A stretch of 64,000 nt of DNA from Chloroflexota bacterium (GCA_022561215.1 JADFRQ010000010.1:1-64000); one strand, 5' to 3'; counted from the first letter of the stretch, positions 10,469 to 21,379 are shown. Translations and numbers: made by a program. The notes: generated from the letters alone by a model not told the origin.

Positions 10469-11668
10469 TTATCGCAGTCCTGTTTCCAGCCTCGAAATAA
10501 CCAGCCGTTGGATTTCGCTGGTGCCTTCGTAAATTTCGGTGATCTTTGCATCGCGAAAATAGCGTTCGATCGGAAGTTCCTTCGAGTAGCCCATACCACC
10601 ATGAATTTGCACGGCGGCATGCGCACAAAACATCGCCGTTTCCGAGGCGAATAGTTTTGCTATGGAAGCATCAAGTGTAAATCGTTCCCCGCTAGTTTTT
10701 GCACGTTGCTTGGCGATGCTCGCCTTATAGATCAGAAGACGGCTGGCTTCGATGCGTGTTTTCATGTCCGCGATCTTAAAAGAAATTCCCTGGAACTGGC
10801 CAATTTTCTTTCCAAAAGCTTCGCGTTCTTTTGAAAAAGCAACACTGGCCTCATAGGCTGCCTCGGCGATCCCCAATGCCTGGGCCGCAATACCGATTCG
10901 GCCAGAATCAAGGGCACTCATCGCGATATTAAAGCCCTTTCCTTCCTCACCCAGTCGGTTTTCTAATGGGCACAAATAATTCTCAAAATGAATCTCACTG
11001 GTCCCCGAGGCTCGAATTCCGAGCTTGGGTTCTGTTTTCCCGCGGCTAAAGCCGGGCTTATTTGTCTCGATAATAAATGCGCTGATGCCCTTCTGCTTTT
11101 TATCGGGATTTGTGATACTAAAAAGGATGATTAAGTCAGCAAACGGCGCGCTGCTTACCCATGATTTTCTTCCGTTGATGAGATAACCATCATCTTTTCT
11201 TACCGCGCGCGAGCGCATCGACGCTGAATCAGACCCAGAGGTTGGTTCGGTGAGTGAATACGCGCCAATCATCTCCCCCGAAGCAACAGGTCGCAGAAAT
11301 TTATTTTTTTGTTCTTCCGTTCCGAAATGCAAGATCGAATGACAGTAAAGCGAGTTGTTCACCGACATGATCGTGCCATGCGCCGCATCTATCTTGCTAA
11401 TTTCCTCCAGTGCAAGGATGTAGGAGAAGGTGTCCAACCCTGCACCACCATACTTTTCGGGAACTTCAATGCCCATCAGGCCCATCTTTCCCATTTTTCG
11501 AATTGTATCGATTGGAAAATCGCCGGTCTCATCGAACTTGGCAGCAATGGGTGCAATTTCGTTTATGGCAAACTCGCGGGCCGCCTGGCGAATAATTTTG
11601 TGTTCAGGGGATAGATCCAGGTTGGGGCCGGCGTGCTGTATGTCAATCGCGGACATGCAATCCTCCAA
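10469..11668 (-). CDS. acyl-CoA dehydrogenase
   Basis: GIEVPEKYGGAGLD, YSLTEPTSGSDSASMRSRA, QIHGGMGYSKELPIERYFRDAKITEIYEGTSEIQ. Confidence 0.95.
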   Translation of the reverse strand: MEDCMSAIDIQHAGPNLDLSPEHKIIRQAAREFAINEIAPIAAKFDETGDFPIDTIRKMGKMGLMGIEVPEKYGGAGLDTFSYILALEEISKIDAAHGTIMSVNNSLYCHSILHFGTEEQKNKFLRPVASGEMIGAYSLTEPTSGSDSASMRSRAVRKDDGYLINGRKSWVSSAPFADLIILFSITNPDKKQKGISAFIIETNKPGFSRGKTEPKLGIRASGTSEIHFENYLCPLENRLGEEGKGFNIAMSALDSGRIGIAAQALGIAEAAYEASVAFSKEREAFGKKIGQFQGISFKIADMKTRIEASRLLIYKASIAKQRAKTSGERFTLDASIAKLFASETAMFCAHAAVQIHGGMGYSKELPIERYFRDAKITEIYEGTSEIQRLVISRLETGLR

Positions 11669-11743
11669 GTTGGATAGGGCGCTAACTTTGAGGATTATAG
11701 CATGTGGGCTTTGGGCTAGATTTATCGGGCCTCGGGCTCAGGC

Positions 11744-11837
11744 AAGATGCCCCTTACCTGGAGCCGTTCGGGCGTTTCGTGAAACGCCCGTAGATCGGTT
11801 GCAAAATCGAGTTATCTTCATATTATCCCAAAGGTGC
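11744..11837 (+). repeat. Intergenic direct repeat unit A containing the GGGCGTTTcgtgAAACGCCC hairpin
   Basis: agatgcccc...gggcgtttcgtgaaacgcccgtagatcggttgcaaaatcgagttatc...ccaaaggtgca; diverged copy at 11915-12010. Confidence 0.7.
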
Positions 11838-11914
11838 ACCGTGCCTGCTTAGAGCGATGATTCCGAATATTGAGTCTCGCTGTGCGACTGCGTACACTCA
11901 GATGACGGGTCAAG

Positions 11915-12010
11915 AGATGCCCCTACTTGAAGCTGTAGGGGCGTTTTGTGAAACGCCCGCAGATCGATTGCAAAAACGAGTTATCACCATTGAGTTGCAC
12001 CAAAGGTAGA
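11915..12010 (+). repeat. Intergenic direct repeat unit B containing the GGGCGTTTtgtgAAACGCCC hairpin
   Basis: agatgcccc...gggcgttttgtgaaacgcccgcagatcgattgcaaaaacgagttatc...accaaaggtaga; same orientation as unit A. Confidence 0.7.
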
Positions 12011-12131
12011 TCTCCGTAAAGACATGCAGACCTTCCGGTGAGTAAATCTCTCAAACGCAATATCTTTGACCCACCAATTCGTACGAAGTAGAATCGTTAA
12101 CAATGGATTTCGGATCGGAGGGATCACTCTA

Positions 12132-12452
12132 GTGACAGACGAAATTACCAAAGAAATTTTCGACTATCTCGTAGATCTTGGCGCGCTTGAAATTGGTGAA
12201 CAAGAGGGCGAATATCTGCGCAGCGAACTCAATGGTCAACTGCGGGCGATTCATGAGCTTGAGGGCATTGCTATCGATGATGACATTCGTACCACATCAC
12301 ACGGTATTCCTTATTCGCGTGTTATTCGCGCTCCATTACGCGAGGATAGGATTGAACCCTGCAAGGAATCGGATGAAATTCTTGCACAAGCAGCGGATGT
12401 TTTCGAGCGTTATATTGTGGTCCCGGATATTCCTTCTGAGGAATTGGAATGA
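12132..12452 (+). CDS. gatC: Asp-tRNA(Asn)/Glu-tRNA(Gln) amidotransferase subunit C
   Basis: GTG start at 12132; small acidic protein ending in 4-bp overlap with gatA. Confidence 0.82.
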   Translation: MTDEITKEIFDYLVDLGALEIGEQEGEYLRSELNGQLRAIHELEGIAIDDDIRTTSHGIPYSRVIRAPLREDRIEPCKESDEILAQAADVFERYIVVPDIPSEELE

Positions 12453-14044
12453 GCGAGGAGCTCTGCGATCTTTCTGCGACGGAAATATCACGCAGAGTAA
12501 AAAATGGGGAGGTCACTGCCGAAGAGGTTTTGGATTCAACGCTGCAGCGAATCCGCTTGGTGGAAGGCAGACGACCATCGACGAATCCTTATTCGCCGGA
12601 AGGTGACGATCGAAATAAAGTTCACGCCTACATTTCACTTACGGAAAAACGGGCGCGTTTGCAAGCCCGCGCAATCGATGACGCCGTCAAGGCGGGCGAG
12701 GATCCCGGTCCCTTGGCCGGGGTCACCCTGGCGGTGAAAGATATATTCTGCGTTCACGGCACGCCTACAACTGCAGGTTCGAAAATTCTGGAAAACTTTA
12801 TTTCTCCCTATAGCGCCACATCCGTCCAACGTCTTGAAAGTGCTGGCGCGATCACAGTTGGAAAAGTGAACCTGGATGAATTCACTTTCGGATCATCGAA
12901 TGAATCATCCGCATTTTTGCCCCCTGTTGGAAATCCCTGGGACCCATCAAGAGTCCCCGGAGGTTCCTCGGGAGGAAGCGCAGCAGCCGTCGCCGCGGGG
13001 GAGGCTGTGCTCTCCTTGGGAACGGATACCGCGGGCTCGATTCGACAACCGGCCGCTTTCTGCGGAGTTGTCGGGATCAAGCCAACCTATGGAAGAGTTT
13101 CGCGTTACGGCCTCATTGCATTCGCCTCTTCGATCGATTGTCCGGGACCGATTGCGAGAAACGTAACCGATGCCGCAATCGCTCTGCAAATCATGGCAGG
13201 CAGCGATCCATTCGACGCCACAGCTGCTGCATTATCTGTCCCTGACTATTTTTCTACAATTGAAAAGGGGATAAAAGGTATGCGCATTGGCATTTCGCCG
13301 GATTATCACAAACTCAAATTTCCGGATCCTAAAACAGGGGAAATGTGCGAACAGTCTGTTGATGAAGAGATCGCGGAGGCATTAAGTCGGGTGCTAGATC
13401 ATCTGACAAATGCAGGGGCTGAGATTGTGGAAAATGTTGCCATGCCAAATACGCGCTATGGGGTTCCGGCCTATTTTGTAATCTCAAGGGTTGAAGCGGC
13501 GTCCAATTTGCATCGTTACGACGGCGTTAAATATGGCTACCGTTTTGACGGAGAGGTTTCGAATCTCCGAGAACTTTACCGTAAAACTCGTGCACACGGG
13601 TTTGGTTCACAGGCAAAATTACGGATTCTAATGGGGATGTATGTATCCGCGGAACAATATGAGAAGGGATACTATCAACGCGCGCTCAAGATTCGGACAC
13701 TGATCCGAAATGATTTTGTGAATGCCTTTAACCCCGAGGGACCGTACCAATTGGATTGTCTATTATCGGCAACGACTCCAACGACGGCCTTCAAGATTGG
13801 CGCCATTTATGGAAATTCCGTCTCCATGCAATATGCCGATCTCTTGACGGTTCCAGCCAACCATGCAGGAATTCCTGGGCTTAGCGTCCCCGCAGGAGTG
13901 GATAACGCCGGGCTTCCCATTGGAATTCAATTCCTGGGGCCTGATTTTTCCGAAGCCAATCTATTGAGGATCGGCAGAAGTTATGAGAAGGCCTCCGCTG
14001 ATGAGCCATGGAGGCGCTTGCAGCCGAAAGTGCTGCATGCTTAA
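12449..14044 (+). CDS. gatA: Asp-tRNA(Asn)/Glu-tRNA(Gln) amidotransferase subunit A
   Basis: Amidase signature PGGSSGGSAAAVAAGEAVLSLGTDTAGSIRQPAAFCGVVGIKPTYGRVSRYGLIAFASS. Confidence 0.97.
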   Translation: MSEELCDLSATEISRRVKNGEVTAEEVLDSTLQRIRLVEGRRPSTNPYSPEGDDRNKVHAYISLTEKRARLQARAIDDAVKAGEDPGPLAGVTLAVKDIFCVHGTPTTAGSKILENFISPYSATSVQRLESAGAITVGKVNLDEFTFGSSNESSAFLPPVGNPWDPSRVPGGSSGGSAAAVAAGEAVLSLGTDTAGSIRQPAAFCGVVGIKPTYGRVSRYGLIAFASSIDCPGPIARNVTDAAIALQIMAGSDPFDATAAALSVPDYFSTIEKGIKGMRIGISPDYHKLKFPDPKTGEMCEQSVDEEIAEALSRVLDHLTNAGAEIVENVAMPNTRYGVPAYFVISRVEAASNLHRYDGVKYGYRFDGEVSNLRELYRKTRAHGFGSQAKLRILMGMYVSAEQYEKGYYQRALKIRTLIRNDFVNAFNPEGPYQLDCLLSATTPTTAFKIGAIYGNSVSMQYADLLTVPANHAGIPGLSVPAGVDNAGLPIGIQFLGPDFSEANLLRIGRSYEKASADEPWRRLQPKVLHA

Positions 14045-14089
14045 GGGATATTCGAATGCCACCAGGAAATAACTCCTTCGGAGTGCAGG

Positions 14090-15547
14090 ATGCCTGAATA
14101 TGAAAGTGTTATAGGCCTAGAAACCCATATCCAACTTAACACAAGATCGAAAATATTCTGTGGCTGCAAGGCCGATTCTTGGGAAGACGACCCCAATGTA
14201 AATATTTGTCCTATTTGTGCAGGGTTACCGGGGGTATTACCGACTCTAAATAAGAGCGTGGTTGAGAAAGCAGTCCTGCTTGCATTGGCAGTTCAGGCAG
14301 ATAACATCCTTCCTATCTCGTATTTGGCGCGTAAAAATTATTTCTACCCCGATCTTCCCAAAGGGTATCAAATTAGTCAGTATGCTGAACCTCTCGCGCG
14401 AGGCGGTCGTCTCATTATTCCCTCTGCGGATGGAGAGGATCGCGTGGTTAACATTGAGAAGCTGCATATTGAAGAAGATGCCGGAAAAACCGTACACCAA
14501 AATGGGAAACGTCTAATCGATTTTAACCGCTGCGGCGTTCCCCTGGTGGAAATGGTAACGGCTCCCGATATACGCTCGGCAGATGATGCCGCGGCCTACC
14601 TGATCCAATTACGACGGCTGTTGCGGTGGCTGGGAATAAGCGAAGCCGATATGGAACGCGGCCAGCTGCGCTGTGATGCCAATGTATCTATTCGTATACT
14701 GGGCGAGGATTCGCTCAACACAAAAACCGAGATAAAAAATATCAATTCCATTGAAAATGTGCGCGCGGCAATTAAAACGGAAGTCAAACGACAGATCCAA
14801 ACTGTGGAAGCCGGCCAAACTATCGAGGCCTGGACCCTGGGTTGGGATGAAGATACCGAGACACTGCGAAAAATGCGCTCCAAAGAGACGGAAGCAGATT
14901 ACCGCTACTTTCGTGAGCCCGATTTACTCCCCATCCGAATCGACGAAGAATGGCTGCTGGAAATTAAATCCTCGCTGCCCGAACTGCCTTTGGCAAGGCA
15001 AAAACGGTTTACGCTCGATTATGGACTGCCGGATTATGATGCGGCAATTCTCACAGAGGAGCGCAGCTTATCCAGCTACTTTGAAGCGACCGTGAAACTG
15101 AGCGCCGGGGACCCCAAAACCATCTCCAATTGGGTTATGAATGATGTGCTGCGATTGATCAAAGAAAAGAAAATATCAGCCGGCGGACTGCGTTTGATCC
15201 CCAAATACTTGGCAGAAATAATTGAGATTGTCGAGTCAGGAATGATAACCAGGGGAACGGGTAAAGAATTGCTCGTCAATGTTGAGGATAAGGGAAAAAC
15301 GCCATTGGAGCTTGTCGAGCTCGAGGGATTGGCGCAAGTATCGGATGAAGAAACACTTAAATCCATGGCAATGACAATTGTCGATCAAAATCCAAAACAA
15401 GTTGCGACCTACAAGGCCGGGAAAGCAACGATTCTTGGCTGGTTTGTTGGCCAACTTATGCGCGCAACCAAAGGTCGCGCAGATGCCAAAATAGTCCAAA
15501 GCATATTTCAGGAGTTGTTAGATAACGATGGGGACTTGGGATCGTAG
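14090..15547 (+). CDS. gatB: Asp-tRNA(Asn)/Glu-tRNA(Gln) amidotransferase subunit B
   Basis: VIGLETHIQLNTRSKIFCGC, NVNICPICAGLPGVLPTLN, RKNYFYPDLPKGYQISQ. Confidence 0.97.
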   Translation: MPEYESVIGLETHIQLNTRSKIFCGCKADSWEDDPNVNICPICAGLPGVLPTLNKSVVEKAVLLALAVQADNILPISYLARKNYFYPDLPKGYQISQYAEPLARGGRLIIPSADGEDRVVNIEKLHIEEDAGKTVHQNGKRLIDFNRCGVPLVEMVTAPDIRSADDAAAYLIQLRRLLRWLGISEADMERGQLRCDANVSIRILGEDSLNTKTEIKNINSIENVRAAIKTEVKRQIQTVEAGQTIEAWTLGWDEDTETLRKMRSKETEADYRYFREPDLLPIRIDEEWLLEIKSSLPELPLARQKRFTLDYGLPDYDAAILTEERSLSSYFEATVKLSAGDPKTISNWVMNDVLRLIKEKKISAGGLRLIPKYLAEIIEIVESGMITRGTGKELLVNVEDKGKTPLELVELEGLAQVSDEETLKSMAMTIVDQNPKQVATYKAGKATILGWFVGQLMRATKGRADAKIVQSIFQELLDNDGDLGS

Positions 15548-15594
15548 AAGTGCGAAAGGATTCACATGAAATTTCCGATTACCTGGAATTTGTC

Positions 15595-15891
15595 TTATTG
15601 GATATACCCAAAAACCCATGAAGCAAGAGCGGCGAAACCGGCTAAAAAGTAAGCTACGGAAGTGATGAGATTTTGGGTCCGTAGATTTTGACTGAGGATA
15701 TCAAGGTATCTATTAAAATCGATAATAAATTCCTCAATTACGATTGCCGCGTCACCAGCAGTCGAATCTTTCTCTTGGTCGGCAGGTTTTCGTATTCGGA
15801 AGGAACGCAATTCCGTGCGCGCATTGCGGAAATGGGCGATGCCAAGGTAAAAAAATACCGCCATAAAAAAGAACCAAACGATAGGTAACAT
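15595..15891 (-). CDS. small membrane protein, unknown function
   Basis: Start placed at MLPIVWFFF; predicted N- and C-terminal hydrophobic segments. Confidence 0.5.
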   Translation of the reverse strand: MLPIVWFFFMAVFFYLGIAHFRNARTELRSFRIRKPADQEKDSTAGDAAIVIEEFIIDFNRYLDILSQNLRTQNLITSVAYFLAGFAALASWVFGYIQ

Positions 15892-16066
15892 CTCAGCCCT
15901 CCATTTATATTTGCGCCTTAAACTTAGTGAAAGATACAGCAAAATGGAGGTTGGGACAATCAGCGGGAAAGTTCCATCCGGATTTTAGGAACGTTTAATA
16001 TCCACCCGTATTGCTTGCCGGCATTTCCTGTGCATCCCATCATGGCTACGGTGCGCTGTCTCGGGA

Positions 16067-17404
16067 TCATGGGATAACATCGAAGGAAATAAAATCTCCC
16101 CTCGGGCTGACGATCGGAATCGACCTTCCGCCAACCTCGCCCTTCCTAATCTCCCAATCCCCCCTGCTTCCACTCAAATAGTAATATTCGGTTTCGCTCA
16201 CCCACTGGAGATTCATCCCCATAGGCAAGGCTTGGGGCTCTTCTCCTTCTTCACCCAGGATTACGTTCAAGGGTTCCGACAGGCTGAAGGTAAATCGAGA
16301 TCCCAGCGGCGACCAACCCTGCCAATTAATTATTACGTCTTCCAAGTACAGGTTGTCATCACTGCCATCAAGGTTTGCGATATGCAGTTCTTGCCGATCC
16401 TCAAGGCGGTTGCGAAGGAATACGACGCGATCGAGCGCGGGAGAAAGGCCGGGAGCGCTAAAAACTTGCGTGAAATAAAAATCACCATCGATGCTCCCGA
16501 CATTAATTGCCCGATCTCCATTCAATGGTATGAGCCAGAGGCTGCCGGAGACATCCTCTGCAAGCGGATCGGCCGAGGGTATCGCAACCCCCAGTGCGTT
16601 TGAATCCGCTGCCCAAACCGGCTGGGCATAGTATCGAAATTCGCTGTAGGTCGCAACGGGAGGATACGCTAAAAGATCGGGATGGTGATTGTTCCCGCCG
16701 GAATTTATCAAACCAATTCTGTCGGGCTGAACAACAGCGACTTGTATGCCGTTTGGGGAAATCGCGAAGTCGCCACCTTCTCCTATGGAAAGGATTGTGG
16801 TGAGTTTCCCAGAATCACTGTCGATTCGCAGCAAATCATCATTTTTTATCAGCCCAGGACCCTCAAAGAGGATGAATGTATTAAAAAGGAGATCATGCGT
16901 TCCATAGACAAAGGCCAGCAAGCTGATTTCGATACCGGCCATACCGGCTTCCATAGGATAGAGTCCGTTGAGTTCATCCACTGAAAGCAAAAGCCTATCG
17001 GCGCTGCCGTCAACATTAATCGAGCGCAGTTCGGAGTGGTTTTCTTCTGCCGGTTTGCGGATGAATACAATCTTCGACTTATCGGACGAGAGCACAACGC
17101 GATCGGCTCCTCCATCGAATGTAAGTTGCACTGCAGGATCATCACCTTCGATCAGCCAGACATTTCCATCATCTGTATATGCCAACCGCGAGGGCGTATC
17201 GATGTTGGGAAGATCTGTTTCGGCTGTAAACGGTTCAGGGGACACGCTCTGTGCAATGGATTTGGTTGGAAATGCCGTGAGTGTGGCGGAGACAATAATG
17301 GAAACCTGGTCTGCTTTGCTGTATTCCAGCGGCTCGGCCCGGCCACAAGCCAGGATGGTAAAAGCAACCACCATTCCTGCGAGCATGCTACGCATTTTGG
17401 CCAT
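16067..17404 (-). CDS. secreted lipoprotein with TolB/PD40-like beta-propeller repeats
   Basis: Signal peptide with lipobox-like TILAC; repeated NVWLIEGDDPAVQLTFDGG-type strands. Confidence 0.7.
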   Translation of the reverse strand: MAKMRSMLAGMVVAFTILACGRAEPLEYSKADQVSIIVSATLTAFPTKSIAQSVSPEPFTAETDLPNIDTPSRLAYTDDGNVWLIEGDDPAVQLTFDGGADRVVLSSDKSKIVFIRKPAEENHSELRSINVDGSADRLLLSVDELNGLYPMEAGMAGIEISLLAFVYGTHDLLFNTFILFEGPGLIKNDDLLRIDSDSGKLTTILSIGEGGDFAISPNGIQVAVVQPDRIGLINSGGNNHHPDLLAYPPVATYSEFRYYAQPVWAADSNALGVAIPSADPLAEDVSGSLWLIPLNGDRAINVGSIDGDFYFTQVFSAPGLSPALDRVVFLRNRLEDRQELHIANLDGSDDNLYLEDVIINWQGWSPLGSRFTFSLSEPLNVILGEEGEEPQALPMGMNLQWVSETEYYYLSGSRGDWEIRKGEVGGRSIPIVSPRGDFISFDVIP

Positions 17405-17551
17405 GGCTCATCCTCCCGCAAGCGCGGATTATAGCCCATTCTTTGCCAGGAGCTAGTTTTCGAAATCAGGGATTTCCTGGGGACGGGATGATGTTTTCCG
17501 GGGGATTTTTGGCAACGCCTAAGGGATGGAGATGGTTTCTATGGGAGGGGT

Positions 17552-18397
17552 TCATCCATACTCGAAAAAGCCCTTGCCCGATTTCCTGCCCAACTGTCCC
17601 GCGTCGACCATTTTGACGAGTAATTGTGCAGGACGATATTTGTCTCCCAGATCGCGCTGGAGCACTCGCACCACATCGAGGATCACGTCAAGTCCAATTA
17701 GATCAGCGAGAGCAAGCGGCCCAATAGGATGGTTCATCCCAAGCTTCATTACCGTGTCGATGGCTTCGGCCGAGCCGATGTTTTCCTGAAGAGCAAAGAT
17801 GGCCTCATTAATTAAAGGGCAGAGGATTCGGTTGGAGATGAACCCGGGTGAATCCTTCGCTTCGATCGGGTGCTTCCCCATTTTCCGGCCAACCTCGAAC
17901 GCAATTGCCGTGGTTTCGTCGGATGTAGCCAAACCGCGAATCACTTCGAGGAGTTTCATCAGCGGAACTGGATTAAAAAAGTGCATGCCGATTACCTTGT
18001 CCGGTCGCGAGGTCGCTGCCGCCAAGCGAGTGAGTGATAGGGAGGATGTATTGGAAGCCAGGATCGCATGGGGAGGTGCAATTTGATCGAGAGCTGTGAA
18101 AAGCTCGCGTTTTATGTCAATTTTTTCGCTGGCTGCCTCAATAATGAGCTGGGCATCCTTCGCTGGGTCAAGGTCAAGCGAAGTCGAAATCTTCTCTGCT
18201 AGGATCTTCTGCTCTTGGGTAATTTTTCCTCTCCGCAAGAGTTTTTCAATCGATTTCTGGATCGCCGCGAGACCGCGCTCCAACGCGTCTGCCTCTATAT
18301 CCGTTAACGTGACTGTATAGCCCGCGATCGCCGCTGTTTGTGCAATGCCGTTTCCCATCGCACCTGCACCGATGACAACGATATTTTTTACTTCCAT
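17552..18397 (-). CDS. 3-hydroxybutyryl-CoA dehydrogenase
   Basis: [51 protein letters not shown]. Confidence 0.95.
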   Translation of the reverse strand: MEVKNIVVIGAGAMGNGIAQTAAIAGYTVTLTDIEADALERGLAAIQKSIEKLLRRGKITQEQKILAEKISTSLDLDPAKDAQLIIEAASEKIDIKRELFTALDQIAPPHAILASNTSSLSLTRLAAATSRPDKVIGMHFFNPVPLMKLLEVIRGLATSDETTAIAFEVGRKMGKHPIEAKDSPGFISNRILCPLINEAIFALQENIGSAEAIDTVMKLGMNHPIGPLALADLIGLDVILDVVRVLQRDLGDKYRPAQLLVKMVDAGQLGRKSGKGFFEYG

Positions 18398-18493
18398 ACC
18401 ATCTATTCTCCTTACTATTTGATTAAGGCAAGGGATCCCAGCTCAGCCGTATGCTCTTCAACGCGCACTGCATCTGCCGGCTTGTTATTAGGA

Positions 18494-19702
18494 CTACGAG
18501 AGCTCAATTGCCATCGCCACGGCTTCCCCTCCGCCGAGGCAAAGGGCAGCGATGCCGCGCTTCAATTTTCTGTCTTTAAGGGCATAGATCAGGGTTGTGA
18601 GAATCCTCGCTCCGGATGCTCCAAGAGGATGTCCCAAAGCAATTGCGCCGCCATGCACGTTAACCTTATCCCAATCCCATCCGCTGTTTTCGAGTGCACG
18701 TCCATCCGCAAGCACCTGGGCCGCAAAGGCCTCATTTAGTTCAATGAGATCAACATCTTCAGGCGACCAATTGACCTTTTCTAACAGTTTGGGAATTGCA
18801 AAGGCTGGCGCAATAAACAACTCCTTCGGGGGAACGGCGGCCTGTGCGTAACCAACAACATCGGCGAGCGGTGAAACTCCTAATTGCTGCGCCTTATCCA
18901 TGCTGGCAAAGACGAGGGCAGAAGCGCCGTCATTTAGACCCGGGGCATTTCCTGCTGTGACTCTGCCATTCTCGTAGTAGGCGGGTTTGAGCGCGGCAAG
19001 CTTTTTTAGGGTGGTATCCCGACGAGGTGCTTCATCTTCCGTTATGGTGGTGGTGTTGCCATTCTTGTCACGTATCTCTATGGCGGTGATTTCCTCCACA
19101 AATTTGTTAGCGTCGATCGCCGCGATTGCCTTCCTATGGCTGTCGAAGGCCCATTGATCCATTTCCTCGCGGGTCACCTCAAAACGATCGGCAATATGTT
19201 CCGCAGCCATTCCCATCGCCCAGTCCTCGAAGGAATCCCAAATTCCATCGTGCAGCAAAGCGTCCACCATTTCTGAGTGCCCATAATGCAGCTCCCCATT
19301 GCGACCGTAAACCAGGTAAGGGGGATTGCTCATACTTTCCATCCCCCCCGCAACGATCAAATCAGCGTCACCTGCTCGGATGGCTTGCGCGGCGAACATT
19401 CCTGCCTTAAGACCCGATCCGCAGACCTTGTTGATTGTCGTCGCGCCAACGCTGGTTGGGATTCCAGCGTGAATTGCAGCCTGTCGCGCTGGTGCTTGCC
19501 CCAATCCGGCCGCAATCGCATTGCCCATTAGAACTTCGTCAATTTCTTCCGCTTTTCCAATTTGGGCGCGTTCAACTGCAGCTCGAATAGCCATTGCCCC
19601 CAGTTGGGTTGCACTCAAAGGGCTCAGGACACCAAGAAAACGACCGATCGGCGTTCGAGTCGCACTTAAAATGACAGCCTGGTTGCCATTCTTATTTTCC
19701 AT
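18494..19702 (-). CDS. acetyl-CoA C-acetyltransferase (thiolase)
   Basis: INKVCGSGLKAGMFAAQAI, GGMESMSNPPYL, NVHGGAIALGHPLGASGARI, ALCLGGGEA. Confidence 0.95.
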   Translation of the reverse strand: MENKNGNQAVILSATRTPIGRFLGVLSPLSATQLGAMAIRAAVERAQIGKAEEIDEVLMGNAIAAGLGQAPARQAAIHAGIPTSVGATTINKVCGSGLKAGMFAAQAIRAGDADLIVAGGMESMSNPPYLVYGRNGELHYGHSEMVDALLHDGIWDSFEDWAMGMAAEHIADRFEVTREEMDQWAFDSHRKAIAAIDANKFVEEITAIEIRDKNGNTTTITEDEAPRRDTTLKKLAALKPAYYENGRVTAGNAPGLNDGASALVFASMDKAQQLGVSPLADVVGYAQAAVPPKELFIAPAFAIPKLLEKVNWSPEDVDLIELNEAFAAQVLADGRALENSGWDWDKVNVHGGAIALGHPLGASGARILTTLIYALKDRKLKRGIAALCLGGGEAVAMAIELS

Positions 19703-19754
19703 TGGGTTTCCCTTTTAACTTTTAGATCAATTTCTGATGAATGATCTTACGTGT

Positions 19755-20243
19755 TTATTCCCACTTAGCTTTGAGGCGCGTGTAGGTCTGCTCAAGATCT
19801 TCAGGCAGCACGCGTGTTTGCGCGGTGCTCGACATGAAATTGGTGTCTCCCGGCCAGCGCGGTACCACATGCAGATGAACGTGGTCACTGATGCCTGCTC
19901 CAGCCGCCTCTCCGATATTCATGCCAATATTAAATGCCTCGGCGGCATAAGTCGCTCGTAACGAACCAACGGCCCTTTTGGCCATTGTCATAAGTTCTTT
20001 GAGGGTATCATCATCCAGATCATTTAGACTGGGCACATGATCAAAGGGCACAACCATCATATGTCCGTTGGAGTAGGGGTAGCGATTCAAAATAAGGAAC
20101 GTATTCGATCCTCTAAACAGGATTAGATTTTCCGGACCATCAGATTGGTGAAGTGCAGCGCAAAATATGCAGCCGCTATCTTGCTGATTGCCTTCTATAT
20201 ATGCCATACGCCACGGAGCCCAAAGTTGTTTCATCCGAATCAC
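19755..20243 (-). CDS. HIT family protein (Ap4A phosphorylase-like)
   Basis: Histidine triad motif HVHLHVVPRW; CIFC N-terminus. Confidence 0.92.
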   Translation of the reverse strand: MIRMKQLWAPWRMAYIEGNQQDSGCIFCAALHQSDGPENLILFRGSNTFLILNRYPYSNGHMMVVPFDHVPSLNDLDDDTLKELMTMAKRAVGSLRATYAAEAFNIGMNIGEAAGAGISDHVHLHVVPRWPGDTNFMSSTAQTRVLPEDLEQTYTRLKAKWE

Positions 20244-20304
20244 AGAAATTCTAGCAGACTTTGACCTAATCGCGAAAGGCTTGGCATGAAATCTGCATCT
20301 TTAT

Positions 20305-21123
20305 TTGAAATTCATTCGATTCTCGGACGTATTTACAGGGAAATCAATGCTTGATGAGGATTCTTTAAGGGCAGGATTACCTATCGCCTGGATAGGCGAG
20401 AATTTTTATTTTCACCAATCGATTGACTCAACGAATGCTGAAGGTAATCGATTGGCGAAGGAAGGCGCCCCTCATGGAACCCTCATCGTTGCCAACGAGC
20501 AACGCGCGGGCAGAGGGCGAGCCGGCAGGCGCTGGATTACTGCGCCTGATAGCGCTATAGCGATGAGTATTGTTGTGAGACCCGATCAGATATTGGCAAA
20601 TGATTGGCAAAAAGTAAACGCAATCGCGGCGTTAGCTGTCGTTAAGGTATTGGAGGATTACGGTCTCTCGGCCGAGATCAAATGGCCCAACGATGTTCTG
20701 CTTGATGGGAAAAAGGTTGCCGGAATACTGCTTGAGGGAGTTTGGCGCGCGGATCAAGCCGAGTTCGCTGTGTTAGGGATTGGGGTCAATGTGAAAAAAA
20801 GGTCTCTCCCATCCCTGAATCTTCTGAACTTTCCTGCGACGTACATAATGGAAACCAGCACTCAGCCAATTGCGCGCGATGAGCTTCTGTTTGCTATTTT
20901 ACGTGCTTTGGTAGCATGGATTGATAGGCTCAACACGGACGAATTGACAGTAAATTTGAATAAACATTTGGCTTTTGTTAACCAAACTGTGGTCATCGAC
21001 AATGATCCTCAGCTTGGCGGAAAACTATTGGGAGTGGATGATGAAGGAAGACTGAGAATTATCATCCAGGGCGAAGAGCTGGTTTTGGGTTACGAACATT
21101 CGTCTTTGCGCCTTAAGTCATGA
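20305..21123 (+). CDS. birA: biotin--[acetyl-CoA-carboxylase] ligase
   Basis: ANEQRAGRGRAGRRWITAPDSAIAMSIV, KWPNDVLLDGKKVAGILLEG; no HTH domain apparent. Confidence 0.93.
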   Translation: MKFIRFSDVFTGKSMLDEDSLRAGLPIAWIGENFYFHQSIDSTNAEGNRLAKEGAPHGTLIVANEQRAGRGRAGRRWITAPDSAIAMSIVVRPDQILANDWQKVNAIAALAVVKVLEDYGLSAEIKWPNDVLLDGKKVAGILLEGVWRADQAEFAVLGIGVNVKKRSLPSLNLLNFPATYIMETSTQPIARDELLFAILRALVAWIDRLNTDELTVNLNKHLAFVNQTVVIDNDPQLGGKLLGVDDEGRLRIIIQGEELVLGYEHSSLRLKS

Positions 21124-21160
21124 AAGCAGGATCAATCTGCACGAAATCCAGGAGGGTTCA

Positions 21161-21379
21161 ATGGTTGAAAGTATTACCGATTATGCGGAAGAAGAATTTA
21201 ACTTTGATATATACACGCTGGAACCTTATGAAACCAATCGGCGCGTACGCGGGGGGTACAGGGTATTGGGAATGACCTCCATCCAGCGTTTCATTGTTTC
21301 GCTGCTATTGCTGATCTCCGTTTCTGCTTTTGGTGTTATCGTGTTGGCGCATGCTGAGAAGGTGGCTCTCGTTTTTTAG
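21161..21379 (+). CDS. small single-pass membrane protein, unknown function
   Basis: 72 aa, acidic N-terminus, one C-terminal hydrophobic segment; RBS-like aggaggg upstream. Confidence 0.5.
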   Translation: MVESITDYAEEEFNFDIYTLEPYETNRRVRGGYRVLGMTSIQRFIVSLLLLISVSAFGVIVLAHAEKVALVF

